A DNA stretch of 64,000 nucleotides, taken from positions 9,767,919-9,831,918 of the forward strand of contig JALIGW010000010.1 in assembly GCA_023053685.1 (NCBI GenBank), written 5' to 3'. Shown piece by piece: positions 21,727 through 34,887 of this stretch. The notes beneath the pieces are model-generated. The model was not told the origin of the DNA. It made no database searches and saw only the letters and a program-made list of their open reading frames with translations. This DNA is from Diadophis punctatus similis. Taxonomy: Eukaryota > Chordata > Lepidosauria > Squamata > Dipsadidae. Both the position numbers and the translations under genes were made by a program. How positions within the stretch are numbered: the first letter of the stretch is position 1; every line of letters begins with the position of its first letter.

Positions 21727-22075
21727 TTTTCCTTGACTTACAACCCCAATTAGAACCAGAATTTCTGTTGCTAAGCAAGGTAGTTAAGTGACTCATGCCT
21801 GATTTTACACCCTCTTTTTCCCACAGTTAAGAGAATCATTGTAGTTAAGTGAATCACACAGTCATTAAATGGTTGGTTTTGCTTGTTGGTAGCTGGGAAG
21901 GTCACAAATGGCAATCAGATGACCTGGAATGCTGCAACCATCATAAATACATGCCAGTTGTCAAGTGCCTGAATTTTAATCACATGACAGTGGAGCTGCT
22001 GTGACAGCCATAAGTGTGAAGACTGGTTGTAAGTCACTTTTTTCAGTGCCATTATAACTTAGAAAGGCCATTATA
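21727..22075. repeat. Degraded interspersed repeat of MITE type
   Basis: It contains CTTGACTTACAACCCC, GTTGCTAAGCAAGGTAGTTAAGTGA and GTTGTAAGTCACTTTTTTCAGTGCC. Another piece with the TTGCTAAGCAAGAGTGTTGTTAAGTGA-like core is at 50900-50940. The phrases are typical of a common squamate non-coding repeat; the class is inferred. Confidence 0.5.
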
Positions 22076-22232
22076 CAAATGTTAAGAATATATATTTTAT
22101 ACTGTAGGAAGTTAGCACCCATCCCTCTCCTAGAGGAATGAAATATCCTAGGAAATATTGAAAAAGGAAGAATATGTTTCCCTGAATGAGGAAAGGAGAA
22201 ACATGTTTTAAATACAAAGCAGCTTCCTGCAG

Positions 22233-23589
22233 GACTTCCTGTGGTGACGTGGGGTGAAGCAGCTGTAAAGGGACGATCTCCGTCCTCAGAGGCTGCTTTC
22301 TTCTTTTGTTTTTGGAGACCTTTCGGGGCATCGAAGTTTGTAGGACTTGGTGGACAAGAGGGACATCCCAGGCAACAGCGGGGCGAAGGCGTTCGCCCGC
22401 TGGGGCGGAGGGCATCCTCACTATCCGAAATGAAAGCGTTCGTCTCTGCTCTTTGAAGTATGGCGGACCCGAAGCCTCAAAGCACCACATAAGAAAAGGA
22501 AGCAAAAATAATAGCGGATCGCACCTGGAATACCAAACCTAACTCTCACGAAAACTTTGGATTTATAAAGAGGGAGATCTGACCACAAGGACAGGGCAAT
22601 TAAGGAGCTCTGTGAGAAAATCAGCGGCGAAAACAAAGAACGAGCAGAAGGACAGGACTCTAAGGAGGAAACAGCACTGTGAATAAACATAACAAAAGAG
22701 CTAAATTGAGCCCCTGTGGAGGACGTGGAATAGTACCTTTTTGTTATCGGAGGATTACCTGCTGAGAGACAGCAGACCAGAGAAACTGGAGATTCAACAC
22801 CAGATGAGAGATCAGAGACGGGAGCGGAGAAACAGCACATGGTAGATGACTTAGCAATTTTGAACGGAACGATCTCTATTATTGAGGCCAGAAAGAAACA
22901 TCTGATTGCAGAATCCAAGGAAATCAAGACCTCTAAAACACTTACAGGATTGCTGAGATCCACTTAATACCAACTGAAACTGGTACCGCTTAAAAAGAAC
23001 TATATTATATAACTTTTTTCTATTTTTCATCTTTGAACACTTATTTCATTTTTATCACCTATTTTACTTTTCACTAAATATCCTGCTATAATTAAATCCT
23101 CTACCCTCTGCTCTTCCTATTTATAGATTGTAAAAAAGGGAAAATCTTTAGTGTCTATAAATGTAATATTTTTAATTTTAACTGTAACTTAAATAATATA
23201 TATATTTATTTTGAAATAATATTTTTAAGGATCGATTTAAAACAAATAGGGATATATATTGATTGAATTGTAAAGTCTATAGAGGATACTTTGAACATTA
23301 ATAGAAATATATAAATTGTAATCATAACTATAATTAGATTGGTTAAAATTTTATTAGGAAAACTATTGATATATTGTGATATTCTACTGTATAACTCTTT
23401 AACATATCTAAAATATTTAATTAGTTATTAATATAAGTACTATAGTAACATAGATCATTTATAGATATATTTATATAGAATTTTTGGATAATTGGTACAT
23501 TTAAGAACATAGAGAACTATATCAGTAATTGATAAAACATACAGGATTGATAGAGAACTAAATAATACAGCAGGGTAAAAGATTGTTAT
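22233..23589 (+). promoter_or_regulatory. L1 5' leader
   Basis: The first 250 bp are GC-rich, beginning GACTTCCTGTGGTGACGTGG (with a TGACGT CRE-like core), then the leader becomes strongly AT-rich from 22980. No protein motif is seen. As the complete 5' end of an L1 it should contain the internal pol II promoter. Confidence 0.55.
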
Positions 23590-24704
23590 ATGGTAATCTG
23601 GGAGAGGATCTACAAAATTTTAGAACAACAAAAATCAATCTTAAAGGAAATGACAAGTAATACAACAAATATGCCCATGAAGGGGGGGAAGAAACCAGCA
23701 CAAGCTGGAGCTGCAAGTGCAGCATCACCAGTCACTCAAAGGCAGATAGATGACATGTTACCAGTAGAAAAAGGGGGCACATCCCTTATGCAGAATATGA
23801 ACAGTACACTAAACGTGGTTCAGGAAACAATGCTTAAATTACAGGAATTGATTACGCAAAATCATACCGAACTAAAATCAGATATTTTAAGATTGGACAA
23901 TAGAATGGAGATGATACAGGAGGCGATACAAAAAAATGAACAACGTATTAGTGGTGTGGAAAAAAAACGGAACAAAATGAAAATAAAATTGAGAAGGTAG
24001 ACCAGAGAGTGACAGAAATAAATAGAGAGCTGGAGTCCTCACTGATCCATCTCGAAATGGATAGATCATCTTATTTCTTAAGAATACAAAATATTCCAGA
24101 GAATAAGGAGGAAGACTTGGGAGATGTGATGGCAGGGGTGGTAGCAGAAATTCTACAGCAAGACAAAACAGATACCAGAAATGAAATAGACGAAGTGTAC
24201 AGGATACAAACCAACTACGCTAGATGCCACCGCCTGCCGAAAGAAATACATATAAGGTTTGCCAGAAAGAAAACAAGAGACAACGTTTACTTAGCCACGA
24301 GAGGGGGGACATTAACACACAAAGGGAGAGAAATAAACATCTTGAAACAAGTCCCAAGAAGGGTTAGGGAACGTAGAAGAGACTATAAGCCACTAGCAAC
24401 ATTGTTAAATAAAAAGAACATTATATTCAGATGGCTCATTCCGGAGGGGATGATAAAAAACTTGGAAGGACGAAAAGTAAAAGTGGATACCATAGAAAGA
24501 ACACAGGAGGTATATGAACAACTTGCTGGTATGGAGAAAGAGATGGAAAGTGAAGGAAAAGTGGATGGGGCAAGTGAAGAAGAAGAGCAGGAGATTGAAG
24601 AAGAGGTACAGAGGGAGGGAATTGAAGAGACTGAAGATTTAAATAAAAAAGTAGAGAGAATTAAAACAAGGACACAAACAGCAGCAGAAGCGAAAAGTAA
24701 ATAG
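23590..24704 (+). pseudogene. L1 ORF1 protein, one A-run frameshift
   Basis: The first frame (23590-24000) has an N-terminal tail, then a coiled-coil-like segment (QETMLKLQELITQNHTELKS and onward). At the A8 run near 23960 the frame shifts by one base, and the rest reads on at 24009-24704: EINRELESSLIHLEMDRS, YFLRIQNIPENKEEDLGDV (RRM entry), RCHRLPKEIHIRFARKKTRD and the C-terminal domain blocks VPRRVRERRRDYKPL and FRWLIPEGMI. A Glu-rich C-terminal tail follows. ORF1p is the RNA-binding trimer of the L1 particle. Removing one A from the run would leave no other break that I can see. Confidence 0.85.
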
Positions 24705-24749
24705 TTAGAAAAACACTTTATAAACAAAACCGGAAACGTTAAAGGAAAC

Positions 24750-27700
24750 AAAACTTATATCATTAAACATTAATGGATTAAACAATGCACAAAAAAGAAG
24801 GAAAATATTTTCAAAATTAGTTAAACAAAAAGCAGAAGTAATATGTTTACAAGAAGTCCATATCAAACAAGTACATAAAAAATATCTGGAATATCCAAAA
24901 CTAGGGAAATTATACGCATCATTAGGGGGGGGGGAAAGAAAGGTGTAGTAATATATGTACAAAAAGAGATTGAGTCTAAAGAAATAAAAGTAGACTCCAA
25001 AGGAAGATATATAATGGTGGAAATTGAAATAGGGGGAGAAAAAAATATTATTAGTAAATATATACGCACCCAATCAAAAGCAAAAAAACTTCTATCAAAA
25101 GATACATGAGAAATTAATGACAACTAAATATAAAAATATATGTTTAATAGGGGATTTTAATGGTATAATAGATCCAAAAAGAGACTACATAACAGGGAAA
25201 AACAAAAAAAATAACAAAAATACACTACCAACTACATTCAAGGACATGATAGAGGAGTTGAATTTGACAGATACATGGCGATTATTGCACCCTAAAGACA
25301 AACAATATACATTTCATTCAATACCACACCAATCCTTTTCAAGAATAGACATGGTCTGGACAAATAAAGAAATGTGCAAGAAAATAGCATCGGTGGAGAT
25401 AGCCCCAAACATATGGGCAGACCATAGCCCCTTAATAGTAATATGGAAAGGGAAAAAGAAAGGAATAAGGAGATGGACTTTGAACACAAAAATACTCCAA
25501 GAAGATGAATACATACAAACAATTACCAAAGAAATAAAATTATTTATGAAAGAGAATAAGAAACAGCCTACAACCATACAAAACTTATGGGATACATTAA
25601 AAGCATATATAAGGGGAATTACAATTGCCTATACGGCAAAGAAAAATAGAGAAAAATGGCAGGAATACAATGAAAAAATAAAGGATATTCAGCAGTTAGA
25701 AAAAAGACTGCAAAAAGAACCAAAGGAAGAGAATACACATAAATTATTAATGGAAACGAGACATAAATTGAATTTAATTGAACAACAGGAATATTTGAAG
25801 GATATTAGGCTTACAAAACAAACATTCTTTGAAACAGCAAATAAACCCGGTAGATGGCTAGCTTATAAAATTAAAAAGGAAAAAAGCAATAGAATTATAA
25901 ATCAACTGATAGACACAAATGGGGAAATACAACACTCAGACGAAAAAATAAAAGAAATTGCAACAGAATATTATAGAGACTTATACAGACAGGACCCAGT
26001 GGAACTAAATAAAATAAAAGAATATTTAAAGGAAATTAGTATGCCGCAAATAGAGGAAATTGATAAGGAAATGTTAAACAGGGATATTACAATACAAGAA
26101 ATCCAAAATGCAATTCAAAAACAAAACAACAATAAAACACCAGGACCGGATGGATTTCCAGGGGAATATTACAAAAAAATGAGTACAATACTAGAGGATA
26201 CTCTATTAGAGCTATATAATGAAGCATTAACAGGAGCTAGGATACCAAATACGTGGAGGGAAACATATATCACCATGATCATGAAAGAAGGTACCGAGAA
26301 AAATCATATACAAAACTACAGACCAATTTCGTTGTTGAACACAGATTATAAAATTTTTATGACAATTATGGCAGAAAGAACCAAAAAAATACTAAATAAA
26401 ATTATCTATTCGGATCAAAATGGATTTTTACCAATGCGGCAGATAAAAAACAATACAAGAATCGTCTTAAATATATTGGAATATTACAAAGCGCATCCAG
26501 AAAAGCAGGTCGCCCTAGCTTTCCTGGATGCGCAAAAAGCGTTCGACAACGTAAATTGGCAGTATATGATAGGTTTGATCAAAGAGATGAAATTTGGCGA
26601 CAAATTTGAAAAAAATATAGAAACAATCTACACTTCCCAGTCAGCCAAGATTATGATAAATGGGGATATGACACAATCATTCCGGATCTTTAAAGGAGTA
26701 CGTCAGGGATGTCCAATGTCACCTCTGCTCTTTATCTTAACATTGGAAACATTACTAAACAAAATTCGAAATAATAAGGATATTAAGGGAACAAAGATTA
26801 GAAACCAGGAGTATAAATTACAGGCATTTGCCGATGATCTCGTATTTTTTATAGAAGAACCAATTGAAACAGGGCAAAAACTGATTAAAGAGATAGAGGA
26901 ATATGGAGAATTGGCAGGATTGAAAATCAATAAACAAAAAACTAAACTATTAACAAAAAATATGACAATAAAACAAAAAGTTGAATTGGAAGAGAAATTA
27001 GGCTTACAAACAACCAAAACAATTAAACATCTAGGGATAATACTAACAAATAGATGTTCATCTATTAAAAAAGACAATTATGACAAATTAGTAAACCAAA
27101 CAAGATTAGAATTAGAAAAATGGAAAAAATTACAGTTATCATTATTAGGGCGTATAGCTGCAATTAAAATGAATATACTGCCAAAATTTTTATACCTATT
27201 CCAAACAGTTCCGATCAAATTAGAGACTAAATTTTTTACTAATTTGAATAAAATTATATCTAAATTTATATGGCAAAACAAAAAGCCAAGAATCAAATTA
27301 GCGAATTTACAGGATGATAAGAGCAGAGGTGGTCTAGGGCTCCCTGACTGGAAACTTTACTACAAAGCAGCATCCTTGGCGTGGATAAAAGAATGGATAA
27401 ATTTAACTAACAAAAGAATACTAACACTAGAGGGCCACGACCTACAAATGGGATGGCATGCTTACATATGGAGAGATGGAACTAAGCCACAACTTAGCTT
27501 CAACCAACACCTAATTAGAAAATCTTTGTTAAAAACATGGTATGAAATCAAAAAGAAGAACTACATGAAAATCCCCAAATGGCTTTCAATTATAGAAGCC
27601 ATGACCTACCCCAACCTAATTGATATAACCAAAGCAGCAAAATATAGCGACATATTAGATCTGACAGGGAAATTAAAAAGTAGAGAACAATTGGCGGAAC

Positions 27701-28488
27701 AAAATATAAATATTGATTGGTTGACTTACTTACAATTAAAAACTCGACACAAAAAAGATACTGAGGGTATGGTTATAGAAATGGAAATGCAAAAACTGGA
27801 TAAAATTTTGATTGGCCCGGACGAAAAAATAATATCAAAACTATATAAATATCTGCTGGAATTCGATAAAATGGAGGAAATTGTCAAGGAACCCATGATA
27901 GCATGAGCAAAAAACGTAGGCCACAACATACACTTGGCTGACTGGGAGAAAACATGGAATATAAACTGCAAAATAACTAAGTCAACAGCATACAAAGAGA
28001 ATTATTGTAAAGTGTTTTATAGATGGCATTTAGCTCCATCAAGATTGGCCAAAATATACCCAAAAATGAATTCGGCTTGCTGGAAATGTAAAAAAGACAT
28101 AGGTACCTTCTTTCATGCGTGGTGGTTGTGTCCCGAAGCAAAGGGCTACTGGAAAAAAGTGCATGCCTGGTTACAAGAAATTACTGAGAGAACAATGGAA
28201 TTTACCCCAGAATTTTTCCTTCTGGGGATAATGGAAAAACAACATCCAAAAAATATACAATATTTAATACTACATATTACAACTGCGGCAAGAATAACAT
28301 ATGCACAATATTGGAAAGACAATCAAATCCCACCAGAAAATATACTAATGGACAAAATATATAGATGTGCTGAAATGGACATGCTGACTATTCAACTCAA
28401 AGGACAATGCGACTCAGAATACTACAAAACATGGACTAGATGGTACAACTGGACTAAAAAAAAGAGGAAAGACTGTGTGACAACGTGA
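24750..28488 (+). pseudogene. L1 ORF2: endonuclease, reverse transcriptase, Cys-rich end
   Basis: Endonuclease blocks: LISLNINGLNNAQKRR, VICLQEVHI, then a shift in the G10 run at 24925-24934 and another in the A7 run near 25040, ICLIGDFNGIIDP, SRIDMVW and WADHSPL. The long open frame 25117-27906 carries the RT: NKTPGPDGFPGEYYK, NYRPISLLNTDYKIF, VALAFLDAQKAFDNVNW (A), GVRQGCPMSPLLF (B) and LQAFADDLVFF (C, about residue 570 of that frame). A TGA at 27904-27906 interrupts MIA-AKNVGHNIHLADWEKTW; the same frame then runs to 28488 through FYRWHLAPSRLAKIYP and CWKCKKDIGTFFHAWWLCP, the C-terminal CCHC-type motif of L1. Confidence 0.9.
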
Positions 28489-28648
28489 GAAGAAAACAAA
28501 GACAGAAGAGACTGTAAATTTATGATTTAATGTGCATAATTGAGATATAACAATGTTGTAAAAACGGGTGTAGATCTGTATCAAAATATTCAGATGTTTA
28601 ATGAAGAAAAATAATTAAAAAAAAATTAAAAAAAGCAGCTTCCTGCAG

Positions 28649-28990
28649 CTCCCTGCCCCCCCCTTCAGCTCCAGGGTGATGGGAGATAGGATTAGCCCTC
28701 TACCTCATAGCACCTGGAAATTACCAGCACTCAAACAAACTTGGGAGACAGCCTAAAAGGCTAGCTAACCCCATCCCTAGGGGGGGGGTCTGACCACCAA
28801 TTGGAGTGCATTACATACACAGGAACAGGAAACTAAGAGGTGGGGCCCAACACTATCATCACGGGGGCAGCTGTTGGACATTGTTATTGCTGCAGCAGAG
28901 GCAATAGATCTTGGATACACAGAAAGCAAAAAGACTGAGATTAAGGCAATATTAAGAACTAAGCTATATCGGGTTTGGAGGTTGCCTGCA
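28649..28990. other. Gene-free stretch between L1 and L2-like LINE
   Basis: Mixed sequence with a C8 and a G9 run. There is a faint likeness to the solo LTR at 5478-6035 (CTGGAAATTA box) but no boundaries or duplications. Confidence 0.4.
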
Positions 28991-31900
28991 TCTGCCTCCT
29001 ATTGTTTCTATTGATTTTAACCCCCGGAAGTATTGTGATTTTTATTAATGGTCTGGGTTATGAATGTGTTATGATTGGTTGATAGAGACTGGGTGGCTGT
29101 TAGTGGCTGAATGAGTGAGCTGGGGATTGGGTCTCTACCCCCCTCTGCTGAGTGTGTAAACAGAAGCGGAGGGGGGTTCCAGTCCTCCCCCAGGCTCAGT
29201 ATGACTGGGATGCATGGCCTGCTGGGAGAGAGGGGGACCAGTGGGGGAGAGGAGGGGATCTCTGGTGTGAGGGGGGACGGGAGTATTAAGGTCATAACAG
29301 GGAGAGGTAGGTATGGCGGGAGCAGGGGGGTAGGCCGCTCTCGGGGAACGAGAATTCGCTATCTTCAAGCGATTCCTTGTTCTGGCCCCTCTGGTTTGGT
29401 TCCATCTAGCTCAGCCCGAGTACCTGGTAACCAGGGATGTCAGGGCCCTGGGCTCAAGCTGCTGCTGTTGAATGCCAGGTCGATTACTAACAAGGCCCCC
29501 CTTGTACGGGATTTAATCCTGGAAGAGGGGGCGGACCTGGCATGTATTACTGAGACCTGGCTAGGCCAGGAGGGGGGGGTTCCCCTCTCCGAGATGTGCC
29601 CGGATGGGTTCTCAGTTCAGCATCAGCCGCGACCCCAGGGAAGGGGCGGAGGAGTGGCAATTATAGCTCGCCAGAACCTAAATCCTCGAAGGAGCCCTGC
29701 CCCGGAGATTGTTGGGTGTGAGACGCTCCTTCTGAAGCTGGACTTAGGGGTTCAGGTGGGCCTTCTGCTAACGTACTTCCCTCCTAGCTGCGTTGCAAAG
29801 GCCCTGCCTGTTCTGCTCGAGGCGGTAGCAGGGCTGGCGATTGAGTTCCCCAGGTTGATGGTGCTGGGGGACTTCAACCTGCCATCGCCCGGTGAAACCT
29901 CAGAGGCAGTCCAGGAGTTCATGGCTTCCATGACAACCATGGACCTGACCCAAGTAGTTCAGGGTCCGACTCATGAGGGAGGTCACACGCTTGACCTTGT
30001 GTTTCTCTCGGGGCAGTGGAGAGATGATCTGAGGCTGAGGGGTTTAGTCACAGTACCCTTGTCGTGGTCAGATCATTTCCTTCTGAGGTTGGATTTCATG
30101 GCGCCACTCCTCCACCGCAAGGAGGCGGGACCGATTAAGTGGTTCCGCCCCAGGCGCCTAATGGAATCCGAAGGATTTCAGAGGGAACTTGGGGAAATAC
30201 CGGACTCCCTGGTACACGATTCATCTGAGGCTCTAGTGACTGCCTGGAATCAGGCGGCAACAGGGGCTTTAGATCGGATTGCGCCTTTGCGGCCTCTCCG
30301 TGGCAGCGGATCCCGGAGGGCTCCTTGGTTTACTGAGGAGCTCCGGGAGATGAAGCGCCTAAAGAGACGCCTAGAGCGACGATGGAGAGCCAGTAAAGCT
30401 GAGTCTGACCGGACACTTTTAAGAACTTGCATTAAGTCTTACTTAGTGGCGATACGGGCGGCAAAATGTGCGCATTTTTCCGCCCTTATTGCGTCCGCCG
30501 ACTCCCGCCCAGCCGCCCTGTTTAGGGTGACGCGCTCCCTCCTCGCAAAGGGGGGGGGGCGAAGAACCCTTGCAGGGTAGAGCTGAGGAATTTTCCCAGT
30601 TCCTGGCGGATAAAATCACTCAGATTCGGACAGACCTGGACTCCATTTGGACAGGGCAGGCCGAGATGACAGGGGCGAGTCTTAGTCCTGTTATTTGGGA
30701 GGAGTTTGAGCCTATCACTCCTGAGGATGTGGACAAGGCCATAGGAGCGATGAGCGCCTCCACTTGTTTATTGGACCCGTGTCCCTCCTGGCTGGTTTCG
30801 GCCAGCAGGGAGGTGACACGCGGCTGGCTCCAGGCTGTTGTGATCGCATCTTTGAGAGAGGGGTCCGTCCCGCAGCCCTTAAAAGCTGTGGTGGTGAGGC
30901 CCCTCCTCAAGAAGCCTTCCCTGGACCCAGAGGATTTAAAGAACTTCCGTCCAGTCTCCAACTTACCCTTCTTGGGTAAAGTTGTAGAGAAAGTGGTGTC
31001 GCTCCAACTCCTGCGGCTATTGGAGGATACTGATTATCTGGATCCCTTTCAATCGGGTTTCAGGCGCGGCTACAGTACGGAGACTGCTTTGGTCGCACTG
31101 ATGGATGATCTCTGGCGAGCACGGGATGGGGGTCATTCCTCCATCCTGGTGTTACTTGACCTCTCAGCGGCTTTCGATACCATCGACCATGGTATCCTTC
31201 TGCGTCGTCTTGGGGAGGTGGGAGTGGGAGGCACTGTTTTACGGTGGTTCTCCTCCTACCTCTCTGACAGGACGCAGTCGGTGTTGACAGGAGGGCAGAG
31301 GTCGGCCCCTAGGCCCCTGGTTTGCGGGGTGCCACAGGGTTCGGTCCTCTCGCCCATCCTGTTTAACATTTACATGAAACCGCTGGGTGAGATCATCCGA
31401 CGACACGGGGTGAGGTATCAGCAGTATGCTGACGATACCCAGTTGTACATCTCCACCCCGTGTCAGTTCAGTGAAGCAGTTGATGTAATGTGCCGCTGCC
31501 TGGACGATGTGAGGGTCTGGATGGGAGTGAACAGACTCAGGCTCAACCCAGACAAGACTGAGTGGCTCTGGATTTTGCGTCCCAAGGATTATGTCGACTG
31601 TCCCTCCCTGGTTCTCGGGGGAGAAAAATTGACTCCCTCGGAACAGGTCCGCAATTTGGGTGTCCTCCTAGATCCACAGCTAAAATTGGAGCAACATCTT
31701 TCAGCTGTGGCTAGGGGGACCTTTGCACAGATTCGTCTTGTGCACCAATTGCGACCTTACTTGGAGAGGGAGGCTTTGCTCACAGTCACTCATGCCCTTG
31801 TCACCTCACGGCTAGACTACTGTAACACGCTCTACATGGGGCTACCCTCAAAGAGCATCCGGAGACTCCAACTGGTACAGAATGCAGCTGCGCGAGCTGT

Positions 31901-32446
31901 AGTGGGTGTACCGAGATACACCCACGTAACACCTATTCTTTGCCAGCTGCATTGGCTGCCAATTAGTCTCCGGTCGCAATTTAAGGTGTTGGTCGTTACC
32001 TTTAAAGCCCTACATGGCTCAGGGCCAGGTTACCTTCGGGACCGCATCCTACCACATACCTCCCTACGACCGGTTAGGTCCCATAGAGAGGGCCTCCTCC
32101 GGGTCCCATCGGCCAAACAATGTCGGTTGGTGGGGCCACGGGGGAGGGCCTTCTCTGTGGGAGCCCCGTCCCTCTGGAACCAACTCCCACCAGAGATCCG
32201 GACTATCCCCACCCTGCTGGCCTTCCGTAAAGCCATAAAAACTTGGCTCTTCCGGCAGGCGGGGTGAATAGGAAGATCAGATTCCCCCCTTGAATGTTGT
32301 TTTTATAATTGTTTTAACTATGCCTTTTAATTTTAAATTATGATAATTGTTTTTATTGTACGCTTCTTATTCTGTTGTACGCCGCCCTGAGTCCCACGGG
32401 ATTGGGCGGCCTATAAGAACGTCTATTAAGAACGTCTATTAAACAG
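28991..32446 (+). mobile_element. L2-like LINE, near-complete
   Basis: A single long coding region for endonuclease plus reverse transcriptase is followed by a 3' part ending CGCCGCCCTGAGTCCCACGG, GATTGGGCGGCCTATAAGAA and a duplicated AAGAACGTCTATT. Relatives of the same 3' end occur at 44482-44560 and 59655-59735. No ORF1 is visible, as is usual for L2-type LINEs. The 5' limit is approximate and I could not find a target duplication. Confidence 0.85.
29111..32267 (+). pseudogene. L2-like endonuclease-reverse transcriptase, one G-run frameshift
   Basis: The first frame (29111-30580) gives LLLLNARSITNKAPLVRDL, ADLACITETWLGQE, GRGGGVAIIARQNLNP, LMVLGDFNLPSPGE, GGHTLDLVFL and WSDHFLLRLDF: a full AP-like endonuclease. 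At the G10 run (30550-30559) the frame shifts by one base and continues without stops to 32267: DLKNFRPVSNLPFLGKVVEK, FQSGFRRGYSTETALVALM, LVLLDLSAAFDTIDHGILL (A), GVPQGSVLSPILFNIYM (B), RYQQYADDTQLYIST (C), LNPDKTEWLWI (D), then the thumb and LVQNAAARAVVGVPRYTHVT. The minus-strand relative has six G at this point and is in frame. One base in one run is the only visible defect. Confidence 0.9.
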
Positions 32447-33011
32447 AGGTCGAAAAACCAAGGGAATCAGCATCTTTCCTTCCCTTTTCTCTGGACCCAA
32501 CATCTGGAAGCATGTGATCCACCTTTTCTGTACAGGGGCTCATGCCATGTGCTCCTGTCCACCATATTAAATCTTCTTTCCAAGCAACTTCCATGAATCC
32601 AGTGTCTTTTCCCACACTTGGAACTGAACCCAGAAGGATATTCCTTACAACAATACAATTTATAGGCCATCCAATTCCCCATGAATCTAGGCATCCTACA
32701 ATTAAAAAGGGAAAAATTAACCATGTATAACCAAAAAACTCCATCTAATAGGAGTTCAACATTCACTCTGCAAAGCATCAAAGTTTATGTAAAGTCCATT
32801 TTACATAAATATAATAACATAATAATTGGGTACCCAATGCAGTCCCAGATATGAATGGCCTTCCTACACAGAGCTGAACAAATGCAGATGAAATCTTGTA
32901 AAGTGGAGCTCATCTTTGCAATAACAAAATTATCTGGAAACAGATGATCAACATTTGTCACACAGTAAAATCCTACTTTTGAGAATTATATTTGTTGTAC
33001 AATCTACTTCT
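32447..33011. other. Gene-free stretch
   Basis: No motif-bearing ORF is seen. The last 12 bases are the left target duplication of the next element. Confidence 0.55.
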
Positions 33012-33063
33012 TTTTTTATTCAAAAAGTTTTATTAGTACAAAGTACAAACATTTTTCTCTTTT

Positions 33064-33135
33064 CTCCCCCCCTTCCCCCCAGACCCCTACCCACCCCCCT
33101 TACCCTCCCCCACTCTCACCTCCCCCCACCCCCCG
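33064..33135 (-). repeat. G-rich block near 3' end of copy B
   Basis: It appears as C runs on the plus strand. It has the same position relative to the tail as at 5386-5446 and 10219-10284. Confidence 0.75.
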
Positions 33136-33745
33136 GACTTCCCAGATAAAATTTAAATTAAGTTAAAAGAAATTCTTAATTTCCACATTTCTTTGAATCT
33201 TTAACTCCTAATTATTCAAAACTTTTTAAACATAATCAGAAAATCAAGCATATTATTAATCAAACACCCTTCAGTATCTCAGGCTGATAATTTACCCCAC
33301 TAAATATCTTTCCTTTATATAATCTATATATGATCTAATAAAAATAAAAAAAGAGAAAGGAAAAAAAGGAGAAGAAAAAAAAAGAAAAAAACGAAAGTCT
33401 TTCCTCCCCATTTCAATCAGTTGCAACATCACATCATTTCCTCAATATTAAATAAAACTTAAGTAAGTATTACATAAATAATAAGTAAATATTAAGTATT
33501 TATACCTATTCAAAATACCTAAGTATTTAAAATATTCTATCAAATTATTAATTCCAGTATTTTAAGATTTCTAACCCCTTATACCTCAAAAACCTTGAAC
33601 TTGATCATAAAGTCAAACACAATATATCAAATTATTAACTTCACAAAAATTCTGAATCATTAATTATTTTAAAATATATTGATAAAAAAGAAAAAAAGAG
33701 AAAAAAAACATGTTAGTCTCTCCATCCGTCCTGTAAATTCCAACA

Positions 33746-34887
33746 CTAACACCAAACTCTGACCATTCCTTCCTCTCGATCAAATTTTGAATCTGGTTCT
33801 TGCAGCCTTTTGTAGCTTGATGGTTTTGGGTTTGTCAGCTCACCTCCCATCTGACTTTGATCCTTTGTCTCCTTTTCCACATTATAAACATCTGTCTGGC
33901 TCTGTAAATCACCTTGAATCTTCAAAGCTCTTTCTTTTTGAACAAATATAGATGGCTTTCCCTTCTCCTCCTCTGTTACTTTCATGCTTCTTACTTCTGG
34001 AATTTTGGATATATCAGCCTTAAAACGTTGACATAAAAATCAATAGCTTTCATTATCGTATTAAGCTGGTATCTTTTTTCCAAATATTTCACTACTATCC
34101 CTGTTGGGGCATCCCATTTGTACTGTAGGTTGCGTCTTTTAAGCTCTTCTACCAAAAAGGTATAATCTTTTCTGGCTTTAAGCATTTTAGGAGGAATTTC
34201 TTTCAATATCATTACTTCCTGGCCATTTACCTGAAGCTTATTCATAAAAGTCGCCTGTATGATTCTATTCCATAGAGCCCTTGTGGTAAAATATATTACA
34301 ATGTCCCTTGGCAGGTGTTTTTGTTTAGCAAACCAAGAATTGACACAGTATATCTTATCAATTTGCATAGCCAGTTCCTCTTTAAGCATTCCAGACACCT
34401 GCTCCAAAGCCTCCACCATCCTTCCTTTTAAATCTTCATATTTTTCCTCTTTCAGGGCCCTCACCCTTATAGCGAATTCCATGCTTCTGAATTGAGTCAT
34501 TAGCACCTCTGTTTCAAGATTTGCAATGTCATTTTGAGTTTTGTCTATGTTTTCCCCCGGGATTATCAAGGATTGTTTGGTTATTTCCACATCGTTCTCC
34601 AGAATTTCCATATTTACTGCTAATACTTTACAAACATCTAACACATCCTTCCTCACTTGTTGATCCATCTTCTTTAAAGCAACCTGCATTTGTTTATTAA
34701 TTTCATTAATTTTTAAGTTAAATTCCATAACCAGTTCATTTTTCATAACTTTTAGAGTATTAAATAAATTTTCAAGTGTTAGAGTCTGTGGGGGTGTTAA
34801 GTCAGAAGTAAGTTGCATTCCTGAAGTATAAACAGAGGAATATTCAGTTCTTTTATTTGAAACAGTCTTTCCAGGTTTAGAAGCCAT
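33746..34887 (-). pseudogene. L1 ORF1-type protein of copy B, one frameshift
   Basis: It starts MASKPGKTVSNKRTE at 34887. The coiled-coil part (LVMEFNLKINEINKQMQVAL onward) covers about residues 55-135, the RRM-like part begins VLMTQFRSMEFAIRVRALKE, and the C-terminal domain includes LPRDIVIYFTTRALWNRI, LKARKDYTFLVEELKRR and VVKYLEKRYQLNTIMKAIDF. It ends with YPKFQK and a stop at 33991, but the frame 33985-33746 continues with a hydrophilic tail that copy A also has, so a one-base shift near 33990 probably cut the original end. This is the better-kept ORF1 of the family. Confidence 0.82.

Larger units (their letters stand above)
22233..28631 (+). mobile_element. Full-length L1 LINE, 6.4 kb
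   Basis: The 17-bp duplication AAAGCAGCTTCCTGCAG at 22216-22232 and 28632-28648 bounds the insertion, so both ends are original. It has a leader of about 1.35 kb, ORF1 (23590-24704), ORF2 (24750-28488), a short 3' part and an A-rich tail. The breaks I can place are three single-run indels and one TGA. It is of a different L1 family from the ORF1-only elements, because leader and 3' end do not match. It is the only L1 here with endonuclease and reverse transcriptase. Confidence 0.92.

Noticed and set aside
28649..28990. Possible LTR similar to 5478-6035
   Set aside because: Only one short block looks alike; no ends, duplication or polyadenylation signal.
32439..32781. Overlapping minus-strand ORFs of about 100 codons
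   Set aside because: No recognisable motif and no support from neighbours.
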